A stretch of 64,000 bases of DNA from Phytophthora hibernalis (lineage: Eukaryota > Oomycota > Peronosporomycetes > Peronosporales > Peronosporaceae): the NCBI GenBank assembly GCA_012656075.1, contig JAAKBF010000218.1, positions 496,001-560,000 of the forward strand, given 5' to 3'. This document shows positions 21,449-31,949 of this stretch, one piece after another (the stretch's first letter is position 1; every line of letters starts with the position of its first letter). The notes beneath the pieces were generated by a model, which searched no databases, had not been told where the DNA came from, and worked only from the letters and a program-made list of their open reading frames with translations. The position numbers were made by a program, and so were the translations under genes.

Positions 21449-23516
21449 ATGTCTGTGTCATCACTGCTGCCGGCAAATAGCATACGTGCGCGCAATACAG
21501 CTATCGCTTCACTAACGGCTTTTCTTGAGGTACAGGGCGTCACACTCGATGAGGTACACTCTCGAATTGATAAAGATACTACAGGGAAGACATTGTATTT
21601 GATTCTAGACAAGTATGCAGTTCATCTAATCTCGAACGGTGGCAAGAATCGCAAAATGCTGTCACGCAACTCTGTAATTTCCTACTTTGGCCAGGTTAAG
21701 AATTGGCTAGTCGATATGTATCCTGCTCAAGGTCTAGTTGTGGACAAGAAACTCCGTAAGCTAGGATCTACCCTGTCAGCCTACTGCACCAAACGCCCCA
21801 ACGAGTTACCTGGAAGGCAGGCCCCGCCATGCTCCAAGACCGACCTGAAAATCATCGTGTCAAGTCTTTATGAGAACGCCTCGTCCGCCACCGATTACCT
21901 CAATGCTGCTTTGGTAACAATGATGTGGTACCTCTATGGTCGCAGCTCTGAAGTGGAGCAATTGGAGAGAAGCCACCTTAGTGTGTACCCCGGTATGTAA
22001 ACCTGTTTGATGGTGCCAATTTGTGTTAATAGTTGTGATGGTACAACTATAACTAGGTGGAATGATTTTCCTGCGCTTCAAGCGCATCAAAACAGCTTTA
22101 CAGCAAGGCGTGTATCTATTCCTCGATCCTAAAGACATGTTTACATACCCGCTGCACGTGCTAACTGTGGCGCTTGCGATGCATCCCGCCAGGCCGCCAC
22201 ATTTTCCCACAATTTCCCCAGGAGCAGCCAGTTGCGGTTCATAGCAGTGAAGACGGCGACTTAGCGAGGTTGCTGGAGGGTCTGAATAACGGGGAAGAGT
22301 TAGACTCCAATCATCAGCAACAACCCCTCCGCAACAGCCCTCCTGGTGCTCAGGCCTATGTGAACCGTCTGCTTGCCTCCGTGACCAAGCTTCCGGCCAG
22401 TAGTATCGTGGGGCTTACAGTCGGGTTGTCGTCGCACTCTTTTCGGCGAGGCGGGGCCATGCATGCGAACACTGACAACCGTCTCAGCTCGCTCTGGGTC
22501 GTCGATCGCGGAGGCTGGAGCACAACAAGGCTTTTGGCTGCATGCTCAACACAACACAAGAAGATCAGCAAGTTGCGCGGCAGCTGAGTGGATGAAACCC
22601 GAAGGCTGGGGCAAAGCTCCCAGATATCAATTGCCTCGATGGAGTTGTTCGTGTGCGCGCGAACAAGCTCCAGCAAACGCTGTTTGCAGCGGCAGCTGGA
22701 TTCTCGAACAGTACCTGGAATGTCAACGAGCAGGTCCTTGAAGTACTTACCGCGACCCAAATCTTGCACTACCCTGACATGCGCTGTCAGCGAGCTGAAA
22801 GTCCGATCGTCCTTCGTGTGTGTGAGACGATTGAAACACTAGCAAACCCCGAGTCAGAGCTGCTAGCCATGGCGATGACAATTCGCAGCGCGTTCGATCC
22901 TCCTGTACGAGACACAACAGCCACACCGACCGATCAGCTGGAGATGCTGATCAATCTTGTCAAAATGCAGGCGCTACAGCTGAACGAAATTATGCTAGCC
23001 AGGCCAGACTGGAAGAGAGACTCGACGTGTTGGAGGAAAAAGCGCCATAATCTATACCGTGACCACACAGCACTACTCGACATCCCGGCGCGCAGCCAAA
23101 GCGGCCAAGCGCATTCGCAAACAACCACCAAAGGCGCTATCTGATGCTTGGTACGAGTGGTTTGGTGATCAACCCCGCCCATACGAATCTGCAGCCATAA
23201 GTAAGTCAAAATTGTATGAGTACAGGTATGCAGTATGCTGTGCTTACCCTCTGGCTTCAAACTGGATATGACGTCGCCCGCGGGCAAGTCGGAGGTGCGG
23301 TCACTTGGCCTCGAAGCTGAACGCAACACACTAGTATTCACAACCTCCAGAGGATCCAACGCCGCCGTCATTGGTCCGATCATCAAGCTGTTGCGTGACC
23401 TCGAGAAAGCCGGCGAGCAAAAAGCAGCTGATCGCTATCTTCAGCAAAGGCGCATCGAGGGCGAGATTGTCGAGCCGACTCCAGCTGCAGCACTCCCCGA
23501 GTTCGCACGACCTTGA
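21449..23516 (+). pseudogene. Crypton-type tyrosine recombinase, frameshifted
   Basis: From the ATG at 21449 the first exon (to 21992) gives a helical core-binding part (SVISYFGQVKNWLVDMYP) and the start of the catalytic domain (MMWYLYGRSSEVEQLERSHL, with the first arginine). A 64-nt intron (21993-22056, GTATGT to CTAG) leads into IFLRFKRIKTALQQG. Later the H-x-x-R box appears as SSHSFRRGGAM, then DRGGW. A one-base shift near 22530 leads to FGCMLNTTQEDQQVARQLS, where related proteins usually have the nucleophilic tyrosine. The C-terminal part (22650-23516) contains VLEVLTATQILHYPDM and SDAWYEWFGDQPRPYES with SKLYEYRYAVC, similar to the GCR1_C-type DNA-binding domain of Cryptons. Two further shifts occur near 23040 and 23240. 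The recombinase would cut and rejoin DNA without a DDE active site. Confidence 0.65.
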
Positions 23517-24034
23517 GCAATACACACAACGTCACAAAACTTAGCCCAATCAATACAAAAAGCTAGACAATAATCAAAGTTGGCGACTGGGATCGAACCA
23601 GCAAGCAGAGCGAGCTCTGGCTTCTCTTCATGAGGACGCCAACACTTTCATCGCTCTCGTGCAACTGCAAGTTAGTGCAGAAGCCAAGCGCAAGTCATGC
23701 GTTGCGTTCGTGCTGTTGCGAGATTGTGCGAGAGCAGCATGGAGACGAGCATCATCGCGCAGTCACCGAGGAGATAGCGAACATAGCGCCAGCGTCAGCG
23801 GAACAGCGAGCTTGGGCCAGACAGCGAGCACGGGATCGACGAGCATGTGGACTTGGCTTGGAGCGAGTCGGTAAGATGCCTGACTTGGGCGCGGCTAGCG
23901 CGGGTCAGGCACAATGCTTAGGCGAGGCGGAAAGAATGCACAATTTTCGATTTTGGTACACTGTACCAATTTTGCTACCGCGAATTACCAGTACGGTTGG
24001 AACGGCGTTGGCGTGGTTGGAATTTTGACGGTAT
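23517..24034. other. Non-coding tail of recombinase element
   Basis: No gene is supported between the recombinase stop and the right repeat. The stretch contains a tRNA-like hairpin at 23579-23643 and otherwise Ala/Arg-biased short frames without a recognised domain. Confidence 0.4.
23579..23643 (-). ncRNA. tRNA-like hairpin with B-box
   Basis: Read on the minus strand, GTTGGCG at the start pairs perfectly with CGCCAAC at the end, a 7-bp acceptor-like stem. Just before the 3' strand lies CTGGTTCGATCCCAG, a T-arm with a consensus RNA polymerase III B-box (GGTTCGATCCC). The D-arm lacks the A-box, and I cannot form a canonical anticodon arm with a seven-base loop. It is therefore more likely a tRNA-derived remnant or SINE-like piece than a working tRNA. 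Confidence 0.35.
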
Positions 24035-24259
24035 GGTATAATATCGCATCAATTCCAACCCGACAGCATTGTGTAAGCTGTTGTATGCTGTCGTATAGCC
24101 AATTAGATGTCGACTTAGTAAAGTTAGCAAATAGAAATCCGATACACGATAATTTTCATCCAATCACAGAGCTTGGATCTATATTCAGGTGTTTCCAACC
24201 CTTCCAACTATATCTCGTTGGAATCGAGAAAAAATATTTGACATCCCATACAAAAATCA
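24035..24259 (+). repeat. Right 225-bp direct repeat of recombinase element
   Basis: This copy matches 21133-21357 in the same orientation; visible differences are an A/T near 24096 and a T/G near 24217. It carries the same 31-bp dyad at 24062-24092. Beyond 24259 the sequence diverges at once. Confidence 0.9.
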
Positions 24260-24514
24260 CAGTTCCGGACCATGCACAGTTCCGGTCCGGAATTTCCGGA
24301 TCGCCCCGATTCCATACAAGTTCTATTTTTAAATAATGAAGCCTCAGCGATCGAGTTACAAATTAACCTGTACTAAATGATACCTGACAAACCTGATACA
24401 CTGCTATATCTGATACAAAATGGATCCACCGACTTGGTAGTTAGTAAACTGTATAGAGTAAATCTGATACCTATTGAACCTGATATCTGATAGCCAATTT
24501 GGCGGGATTTGATA

Positions 24515-24739
24515 CTACCTAGCCGGGGTTAAAGTTAAAAAGTAGTTCGTGATGGATGTCTGAGTTGTTTTCTCTTCTTGGTCGAGACAAATGTCCTCGG
24601 ACACTCGTAGCTGTAGCTTCCATAGGTCTTTCAGCAGCTTTTCATCGAGTTCAGGGTGCTCGGGCAGCAAAATGTAGTACCGTAGTATCAGCATCAAGTG
24701 ATGGTTGTAGCTCGGACTATCGATACCGTCTGCTGCCAA
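24515..24739 (-). pseudogene. C-terminal fragment of a pogo-like transposase with PIP-box
   Basis: The 74-residue frame has ELDEKLLKDLWKLQLRVSEDI and ends with QTSITNYF close to the stop. QTSITNYF fits the PCNA-interacting peptide pattern Q-x-x-I-x-x-aromatic-aromatic, which is known at the C-terminus of some pogo-family transposases. The catalytic core is not visible upstream on this strand, so this is a remnant. Repeated ACCTGATAC and ATCAGG motifs nearby may be decayed element ends. Confidence 0.4.
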
Positions 24740-24776
24740 ATATGATAGTATTGCTATACCTGATACGGTCGTTGTC

Positions 24777-24828
24777 CACGGATGCTATCAGGTGTGCCTT
24801 TTTTCCACGGATGCTATCAGGTGTGCCA
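24777..24828 (+). repeat. Tandem 23-bp duplication
   Basis: CCACGGATGCTATCAGGTGT plus GCC occurs twice, separated by a TTTTTT spacer, giving a period of 29 bp. No gene overlaps it. Confidence 0.85.
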
Positions 24829-25106
24829 GGTTAATCTGTATAATGGAATCCGCTGCTACAAAGCAGCACGCTCACCCGAATACGGTATTTCAGCAGCAAC
24901 AAAGGGCTCATGGCTTGAGTCAAGCGTGCTGCCGGAGTGTCGCGCGCGCCTTCACGATTTGCTGTATTACCAATCGGTAGTGCTGGCAACGTTCAGCAAA
25001 GTACCAAGCTGCTCCGTGAACGTACATAAGAAGTACACAAAATCTGAACCCCCGCTGCTCTCCCTTCGCTCCGCAGTTTTTTATACCGAAAATGTATTGA
25101 ATGGTA

Positions 25107-27035
25107 CCGAATAACCTTAGTTATCGCACACACCTGATCTGCAGTGCAGAGACCAATTTTTGCTATGCCCCGGCTATCGAAACATGCCGACTCGAGTCTG
25201 CAAGAACCCAAAAGAATCGAGTTAATATGCAAACAAGTGCGAAGCAAACTTTATTGATCTGTTAAGGCCATGGAGCGAAAAAGCTTGTCGAAGTCCTCTT
25301 CGAGTCCGAACTCAGCCTGGGAATGATCGATCATATTCGAGTGGAACATGGCCTCGTAAATCGCTTCGTCCGCCTGCACCAATGCCACGCTTTCTTCCGG
25401 TAAGACCCTTGATTCATTGCGCTTGACTATGCCACAGTGCACGAAGCCTGCACGAATAGTTGACGGCAGCACATCATACCAGGCGGAGTCGATCCACCCG
25501 CACAGCGAAGCTCGGCTCGGTGGCTGCAACTTGAAAGGCTGTCCTAGCACTCGGCCTGCCAATTGAGCACGCAGGTCTTCAATCCATGCATTGCGAAGCC
25601 TCTTTTTGACCGGGCCATTTCACGTGGCGTCCGCGGGCTGGGAAACGGAGGTCGCGTTCGGCGGGATCTTCATTAAGGTCATCTTAATGGCCTTCGCATA
25701 CTCAACGACTTCGTCAGTCCAATGGCCTGAGAAGTCGTCGAGTAGCAGCAGTACGGGTTTATCAGGCTCGGAGCGGTTGCCAAAATGAAAACGCAGAAAT
25801 TCCACAGTCAATTCCCCGTTCCACCAGCCTACACAGCAACCGTATCACAACAAGTTATTTATCAGCAGTATCAATTTCCATTTTGTTCACTTGACTTACC
25901 TTTTCCGTTTCAGTAGACTTGCATGCTGCCTTTACTTTGAACTTTGGAAATGGACTTCCAAATTTGAATCCCAAAGCCGTGACGGAGACGATTGTTTTGC
26001 TCTTGACTCTCAGTGTCCTTAGAAGGTCGCACCTTGATGATGACGAACGGAGGAAGCTTCGAACCGTCTGAATTACCCAGCAACATCACTGTAGCCCGTT
26101 CTTTTGATTTTCCAGCACATTTCATCCATACCGTCTTACTACCTCTCTTGGCAAGAGTGTGCTTTGTGATATATTCAAAGTTGACAGCTAAATTCAAAGA
26201 TGCACACATGCACTGTTAGTGATAATAAACCAACAGCAGCGAGAGTTTCCACGTACCGGTTTGGTCTGCATTGTAGACCGTTGTGACACCGAGCGACTTG
26301 GCCTTCTCTTGAACTTCCTTGGCGAACTACTTGGCAATTTCAGCAAGTTCAGGTGGGCGAATTTGCCCCTGCCGAGTCTTCGCCCGCAAAGCCAAGCAGT
26401 GTCGCGCCTTAAACAGACGCTGCCAGCACCAAGACGCCTTGAACTGGTTGATTCCGGCAGCCTCTGCTTCAGCCAACGCCTGAAGCTGCAGCATCATTGG
26501 GGTGACTGGGACACCCTCGTCACGCAGATCATTAACCCAACGCACAAGGGTTTGCTCCAGGTGTGGAGGCAACACGGTGGCTACACCACGTGGTCGCGCT
26601 TTTTCTTGCTGCCTCGGCCAGGTGCCGCACAGTCAGCCACGATCTTGTCGAGCTTGCGGCGCCAGGAGAGAATAAGCGTTCGGCGGCTGTTGTACTTGGC
26701 CGCAGGCAGCACAGGGTAGAAGGTTGAAATAGTTAGCGCAATGTCATCGTACTTGTCCAAATACTGCAGCACTTTCAGCTTATGCCGAGCTGTGTAGGCT
26801 GTGACTTTGCACTTCTTGAATAGACGCCCATGTCCACCAGGAAGGCGTGGTCTTCCTTTAGGCGATCTGCGTGGCTTTGGCGGCATCGTTGGTGGTTGAG
26901 AAGTGAGGGAAACAGTGGGAAAGTACATGTATGTGATAAGAAAGGGTGCACAGCTTGGATTCCCGCGCCTGCCTTGATTGGCTTAGAGGGGCTGTATGGC
27001 ATAACAAACAGCTCGCCATAACTAAGGTTATTCGT
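25107..27035 (-). mobile_element. Complete pogo-like DNA transposon with TIRs and TA duplication
   Basis: The left end CCGAATAACCTTAGTTAT (25107-25124) and the right end ATAACTAAGGTTATTCGT (27018-27035) are inverted copies with one mismatch at the outermost base. Each is followed outward by TA (25105-25106 and 27036-27037), the target site of the Tc1/mariner/pogo superfamily. The element is about 1.9 kb and holds a single transposase gene on the minus strand. Confidence 0.85.
25251..26886 (-). pseudogene. Pogo-like DDE transposase with three in-frame stops
   Basis: From ATG 26886 the N-terminus is Pro/Lys/Arg-rich with a helix-turn-helix-like segment (RHKLKVLQYLDKYDDIALTI). A one-base shift near 26580 leads to the CENP-B-type part (LPPHLEQTLVRWVNDLRDEG). 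The DDE_1 core follows: VYNADQTG with the first aspartate (interrupted by an intron at about 26172-26261), VLLLLDDFSGH with the second and IPPNATSVSQPADAT with the third. A second intron lies near 25830-25898. In-frame stops occur at about 26320 (after AEIAK), 25914 (after MQVY) and 25618 (after ADAT). The gene ends at 25251. It would have cut and pasted the surrounding element. Confidence 0.7.
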
Positions 27036-27116
27036 TACTTGCGTAAGACACTCTCAAAACACACGAAGAAAACGACAAGTAGGCGCGCGCTAACCAAGTC
27101 ACCGGCCAGGCCGAGG

Positions 27117-27345
27117 GGCCGACGAGTGTGATGCCGTCGCGCCAAGCAGGACGCAAGACAGGTCGGCGAGTGTAATGCCGCCGCACCAAGCAAGACGCAG
27201 GACGGGTCGGCGAGTGTGATACCGGACGAACCGGCGAGTGTAATGCCGCCACACCTAGCGAGACGCAGGACGGGCCGGCGAGTGTGATGCCGCCCCGCCA
27301 AGCAGGAACAGGACGGAACGGCGAGTGTTGGTGTACTCGCCAAGT
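27117..27345 (+). repeat. 44-bp minisatellite
   Basis: About five units begin CGGCGAGTGTGATGCCGCC and continue through ACCAAGCAGGACGCAGGACG. Unit lengths read 44, 44, 24, 44 and 43 bp. It lies just right of the pogo-like element and codes for nothing recognisable. Units are adjacent without unique spacers, so it is not a CRISPR array. Confidence 0.85.
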
Positions 27346-27409
27346 CAATTTTTGCACGGTTCCATCCAATAAGTTGTTGAACGGCTTGCTTGCAGTTGCA
27401 CCGCGTGCA

Positions 27410-27970
27410 TCACCCCATGCGCAACTCCTTCATGTCATCAACCGATGGGATAACAGCGTCGATGTCAGGGCAGTAGAAACTAACGAGCGAGTAGCTCTCA
27501 GACTTGTCAACTACGACGCGAAGCACAGAAGATAAGCACTTACCCACCGTCATGAGTGCCGGCGTTGGTGCCGGACACCTAACGCACGCCCACCCACTTC
27601 TCGTTGTAGAAGATCTGGAAGGCTCCACGGGGTCTTGCACGATAAGCATGAGGAAGCTCCAGTCCGCACACCGACTGGGCACACGGACTGGTGCCGATGA
27701 ACCCTTGGAAGTTTTCAGGTAGATTTCCCTTGCCGCCCGTCATAAAGCCCTCGTATCGTTTGTACGGGAGGTAGTGGTCGAACATGCACATCAGCGAGAT
27801 CGTTTCGCCGCCGTGACAGTAGTCGTCGAGGACCCCGCCGCGCCGTACAATCTCCGCTAAAGGTTTCGATCCACTGCGCATGACGCCGACGTCATCTTCT
27901 TGAGCAGGTCAACCCCTTCCTGCGTCTTGCTTAGCGCGGCGACATTACATGGACAAGGGGGCTCGTGTCC
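27410..27970 (-). pseudogene. Unrecognised coding remnant
   Basis: Two minus-strand frames read plausibly one after the other: 27579-27881 (PLAEIVRRGGVLDDY, FDHYLPYKRYEGF, GAFQIFYNEKWVGVR) and 27410-27580 (ALMTVGKCLSSVLRVVVDK, SFYCPDID). A further piece upstream reads VAALSKTQEGVDLLKKM. At least two frame changes are needed. I do not recognise the protein. It may be a host fragment or part of an element. Confidence 0.3.
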
Positions 27971-28303
27971 AGCGCTAGCGTTGAAAGCGCTTTCAAGTGG
28001 CAGCTCCAGCTGTACTTCTTCACAATGATAAAGCTTACATCGATTCTGAACATTGTAAAACTTCTGAATGTAGAGCTTGTTTTATTTGTGCGCGAAGAAT
28101 ACATGCGTTTGATGCGAATCGGTTAGAGTTCAGCAAGTGTCTTGATCAAAGCGCCTACGCCAATTTTCGGACACAAAAACTACATCACGGACCATAGCAG
28201 GGGTCAAGGAGCAGCGCTTCACAGTCACCAAATTTCCACTTGTCGAAAACGCCGGTTCCGAAGGAATACTTGTTGCTACGGTTCCCAGCCACTTTTGCGC
28301 GAG

Positions 28304-30180
28304 CTAGCTTAAATTTGGGTATACGTTCTTGTGAACCCTCCACCACTCAAACGGGTTTGTTTTGCTCATAACGAACTTCTTAACATCAGCCAGGTACAAC
28401 TTGAGCTCATCATTGCAGTTCTGATCCAAATCCGAATGTTGTGGCTCAACTTCGTCAGGACCGTACGTATAGTCACTTAAATTGAAACTCTCAAAGATAC
28501 TTGGAGCAGGAGCAGGAGCTTGCTGGTCCTCTGAACTCGCCGAGCGGAACGGAGTGCTGCGTTCCTTATCAGCAAGTTCAACGGCTGCACGATCAACGTT
28601 ATCACAGGCACGAGGAACATTGGCCGGGTTCAAATGAGGCATTCGTCTAGCAACGCGGGGTCCAGAAAAGATATCCAGGTGAGTTCACTTTTCTCCAGCT
28701 TTGCAAAGCGGTTGTTGAATAATTCTATCAAAATTTCGCGGCGTTCATTCATCATGAAAATGGTTTCTTCGACGTCGCTTTCATCACCAGCGGTAGCAGC
28801 GTGCGCAGCAAACAAGTCGTCTCGGCTTAACCACTTACGTATACCAGAGATAGCCGGAAGGACCAGCGGAATTGTAGGATATTTTTGGCCCCCAAATCAC
28901 TTGTGGCCTTAACAAAGGGATCCAGTAAAGTGCACAAGCACTTAATCGCCAACCACTCAGCAGCTTTTAGGCCTTCGAAGCTTGGAATCCATATCTTTAA
29001 ATTCTATGCGGACCCTCAGGAGACTTGATGTGCGTGAAGAAGCCGACAATAACAGACTCCAGATAGATCAAGCGTTGTAACATGAAGCAACAGCTACTCC
29101 AACGCGTAGGGCAATCCACCTGCATGTTAACAACCTCGTAGGGTTTGATACGATAGTACCTAACTTGTATACCACCAAGTCGATGGTGGCCTTTGGAGAT
29201 TTTCTGAAGTACACTGCGAGCGTTCAAAGAGCTGGACAATTACATGCACCTCATCAATTTCATTTCGCTAAGAATTCGTTTCTATTTTCAATAGCGAATT
29301 CGCGAAGAATCTCCATTCCTTCGCGATCGTCGTTAGAAAGAGGCTCATCTTCTTCGTTCTCAGGAATCGTGTTAGCATTTTCATTTTCGATCTATGCAGG
29401 AGGTTCTTCAAAAGTTGATTTATCTTTCTTTTTATCATTGCACCTGAAACGATGAGATGCAAGGCATGGGCGACGCATGACATGTGCGCGAGACCGATCA
29501 ATTCAGCTGCTTTCACAACATTCGAACCACTATCACTCACAACACGTGTGCAGTAGTCTTTTGAAAGAGGCCAGTCCTCCATCATTAGAGTAAGTGCGTC
29601 AGCGATGGCTTGTCCATCATGTATACCAGGAAGCTCTCTCACCTCGAGCGTCCAGCTCTTTGGGTAAAAATCCTCATCGACGTAATGAATTGTGAGCGAG
29701 ATATAACTGCGGGTGTTCCGGGCAGTCCAAATATCTGTAGTAATCGAAAAATACTTACGGTGGCGTACGATATATTCTTGCTCGCGCCGGCGACGATCGG
29801 CCGCCAGCATCACAATCTCGTGACGCAGCTGAGTGTGCTTAGGTATCTCTAACTTCACACGACCCAGCTCTTCAGTAATAAAGCACACGAAAACCAGGAA
29901 TCCGTCATCTTCGACAATCACCATCGGCCTGAAATGACAGGCAATCCATTTAGCCAGAAGCTTGTTGACAAGTTTTTGTTGCTCATGTGAAATCATACGC
30001 AGTGATGGATTGTCCTAAACGGCGACCTGATCGAGAGAAGCAGTCAGATTGCGACGCACTTCATTGTCCAGCTGCGTGTCCTTCTTGCGCTGCCTCGCTG
30101 AAATAAAAGTTTCGAGATCATCCGGATGATACAGATTACGACGAATTGATATGACGGACGTATTGATGTGATAGTTGACG
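28304..30180 (-). pseudogene. hAT-family transposase, decayed
   Basis: The minus strand carries, in order, QLDNEVRRNLTASLDQ, an in-frame TAG near 30016, then the RNase-H-like core: YFSITTDIWTARNTRSYISL, the aspartate box VSDSGSNVVKAAE, and MSCVAHALHL. After frame changes near 29260, 28985 and 28850 come CPTRWSSCCFMLQRLIYLE, EWLAIKCLCTLLDPF, KYPTIPLVLPAI and the C-terminal dimerisation motif NPFEWWRVHKNVYPNLS. This is the standard hAT order. The N-terminal BED finger is not visible. I could not define TIRs or an 8-bp duplication. Confidence 0.65.
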
Positions 30181-30300
30181 TTTTAGTGGCGGCTCCCTAA
30201 ACAAACATTTTGGCCAATAAAATGCAAGCAGTTTGGCTGGTCTCGAGCGCTCGTCCAGCGATCTAGCAGCACACTGCTCGCGTCCAGCAGTTTAGAATTC

Positions 30301-31708
30301 ATGATGACCATATCAAGTAGCACCGAAGAAGATACGGCGATGCGCCTGCGTACCTGGGGTGTCGTCAATGACGCTCCTGCCGAGCTGGTTCCTCGATGGG
30401 AAGAGGGAGAAGAACTGGGGGACGAAGACAGCAGTGAGGAAGAAGACAGCCAAGAAGTAAGGACTGTGGGTGCAGCCTTTCCAGTGTCTGGCGAGAGTCG
30501 GAGCCTAGGCTCTCGCCGTATGACGTTCCCCAACGCTTTCAAGGTACACGTGCTCGACGAAAGGAGCAGAGGCTCGTCGGTGACAGAGCTGCATAAGCGA
30601 TACGGCCTAAAAGCAGGGGGTCCATCTACGCGTGGGAGAAGCAGGAGGCCAAGCTGCGGGAGGCGTGCAGCAACAAAATGTCCTCAAAAGTCTGCTTGGG
30701 AGGCCAAGGTCGGCCATGTTTAATTCCCCACACTGAAGAGCTTGTTCAGTGGATTAAGGCAATGCGTCGAAACGATTACCCGCTCAAGATGAGTCATGTT
30801 GTTGCTTTCGTTAGAGAGGAATACGCTGCATGGGTAGATATCTATCTTATTTCAAGCAAGGAGGCTAGTCTATATCGGCTTTTTCAACCGCCATGGCTAT
30901 TCATTTCGACGCCCGACGAGAACCGTTCTTTCTACTGAAGATTTGCTCCTTGAGCAAGTGAAGTTTGCGCAAGGTGTCGGGACAGCCGTAGCCAAAACCT
31001 ACGCACGGAGCTCCTTATTCAACGCGGACGAAACTGCCGTTTATTATGACGAGGAACCTGGAAGCATTATCGCCGAGCGCGGCTCCAAGAAGTCTGCTAA
31101 AGTGCGCGACCGAGCGCGGTCATCGCGCGCCAGTGTTTTGCTGGTGATCTCTGCGACTGGTGAAAAACTGCGGCCACTTATCATCATCATCTTTAAGGGT
31201 CAGCTGGGTGGAACTGTGGAGGAGGAGTGCAAGGACTTCCAGGATGTCTACGCTACGGTACCGTCTAATGCGTGGATGGATACTCGAATTTGGCACGATC
31301 ACTTCATCAATGGAGCATGGGCTGAGTTCGTTTCGACAACTCAGGCCGGTCCACTAGCACTGTACGTCAATAATCTAAAGTGCCATACGTCCAGCGCTTC
31401 CGAAGAAGACTTTGCAAGCTGGGGGACCGAATTGGTACCCCTTCCCAAGAATACCACAGCGGTGCTGCAGCCGCTTGATGTCAGTATCATGGGCCATTCA
31501 AGAAGAGTCTGCGGAAGCAAGCCCTATCCTACGAGTTGTCCTGCATCCAAGCAAACAGGCACCTGCCTCTGCGCGATCGAGTTCTTGCACTAATGAAGGC
31601 TCCAGCACGTGAAAAGCGCAATATTGTCGCCGCAAGAGTAGTTGCCTCCTGGAAGAGCGTTAGCGAGCAGTGCATTCGCCGTGCATGGGAGAAAGCAGGT
31701 TTGTAGTT
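30301..31708 (+). pseudogene. Second pogo-like transposase, catalytic residue changed
   Basis: The frame from 30301 begins with an acidic N-terminus and a helix-turn-helix (VLDERSRGSSVTELHKRYGLK), then after a shift near 30625 YAWEKQEAKLREACS and LVQWIKAMRRNDYPL. The DDE_1 core from 30943 has LFNADETAVYY (first aspartate), LYVNNLKCH, where the second aspartate is replaced by asparagine (codon AAT near 31369), and TTAVLQPLDVSIMG with the third. A one-base shift near 31495 is needed to reach the normal C-terminus, ending at 31708. It differs in sequence from the element at 25107-27035, so it is a separate family member. Confidence 0.6.
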
Positions 31709-31949
31709 CAATCACTAGTCATTTTAATGAATAATGACTTGAAGAGCATTGTCGTTTTCGTCCAATAAAATTGCTCGTGAGGTGTGATTGGTCGTAAAAT
31801 TATTTACGTCATACCGTAAATCACGGCGGACATGCAACATCGTAAAAAGTAAAAACTAAGTGTAGACGTAAAAAGGTGTGCGCATAAAAACTCCCACGAC
31901 CACCCATGTGGCCCCGTTGCCAAACGCTACCAAACGTGAATTCACCAAT

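Larger units (their letters stand above)
21133..24259 (+). mobile_element. Tyrosine-recombinase (Crypton-like) element with long direct repeats
   Basis: The 3.1-kb unit has a 225-bp direct repeat at each end and one interrupted gene for a Crypton-like tyrosine recombinase. There is no reverse transcriptase, which separates it from DIRS and Ngaro elements. It sits about 100 bp upstream of the HIT gene. Described Cryptons lack long terminal repeats, so either the repeats belong to the element or the element lies between two copies of another repeat. Confidence 0.65.

Noticed and set aside
23579..23643. Functional tRNA gene
   Set aside because: The acceptor stem and T-arm are good, but the A-box is missing and no canonical anticodon loop forms.
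21133..24259. LTR retrotransposon, because of the long direct repeats
   Set aside because: There is no gag, reverse transcriptase or integrase between the repeats, and the repeats do not begin with TG and end with CA as a clear LTR pair.
27117..27345. Possible CRISPR array
   Set aside because: Units abut with no unique spacers; it is a minisatellite.
28200..28304. Extension of the hAT protein beyond YPNLS
   Set aside because: A readable shifted frame exists, but it lacks the expected hAT C-terminal sequence and could be chance.
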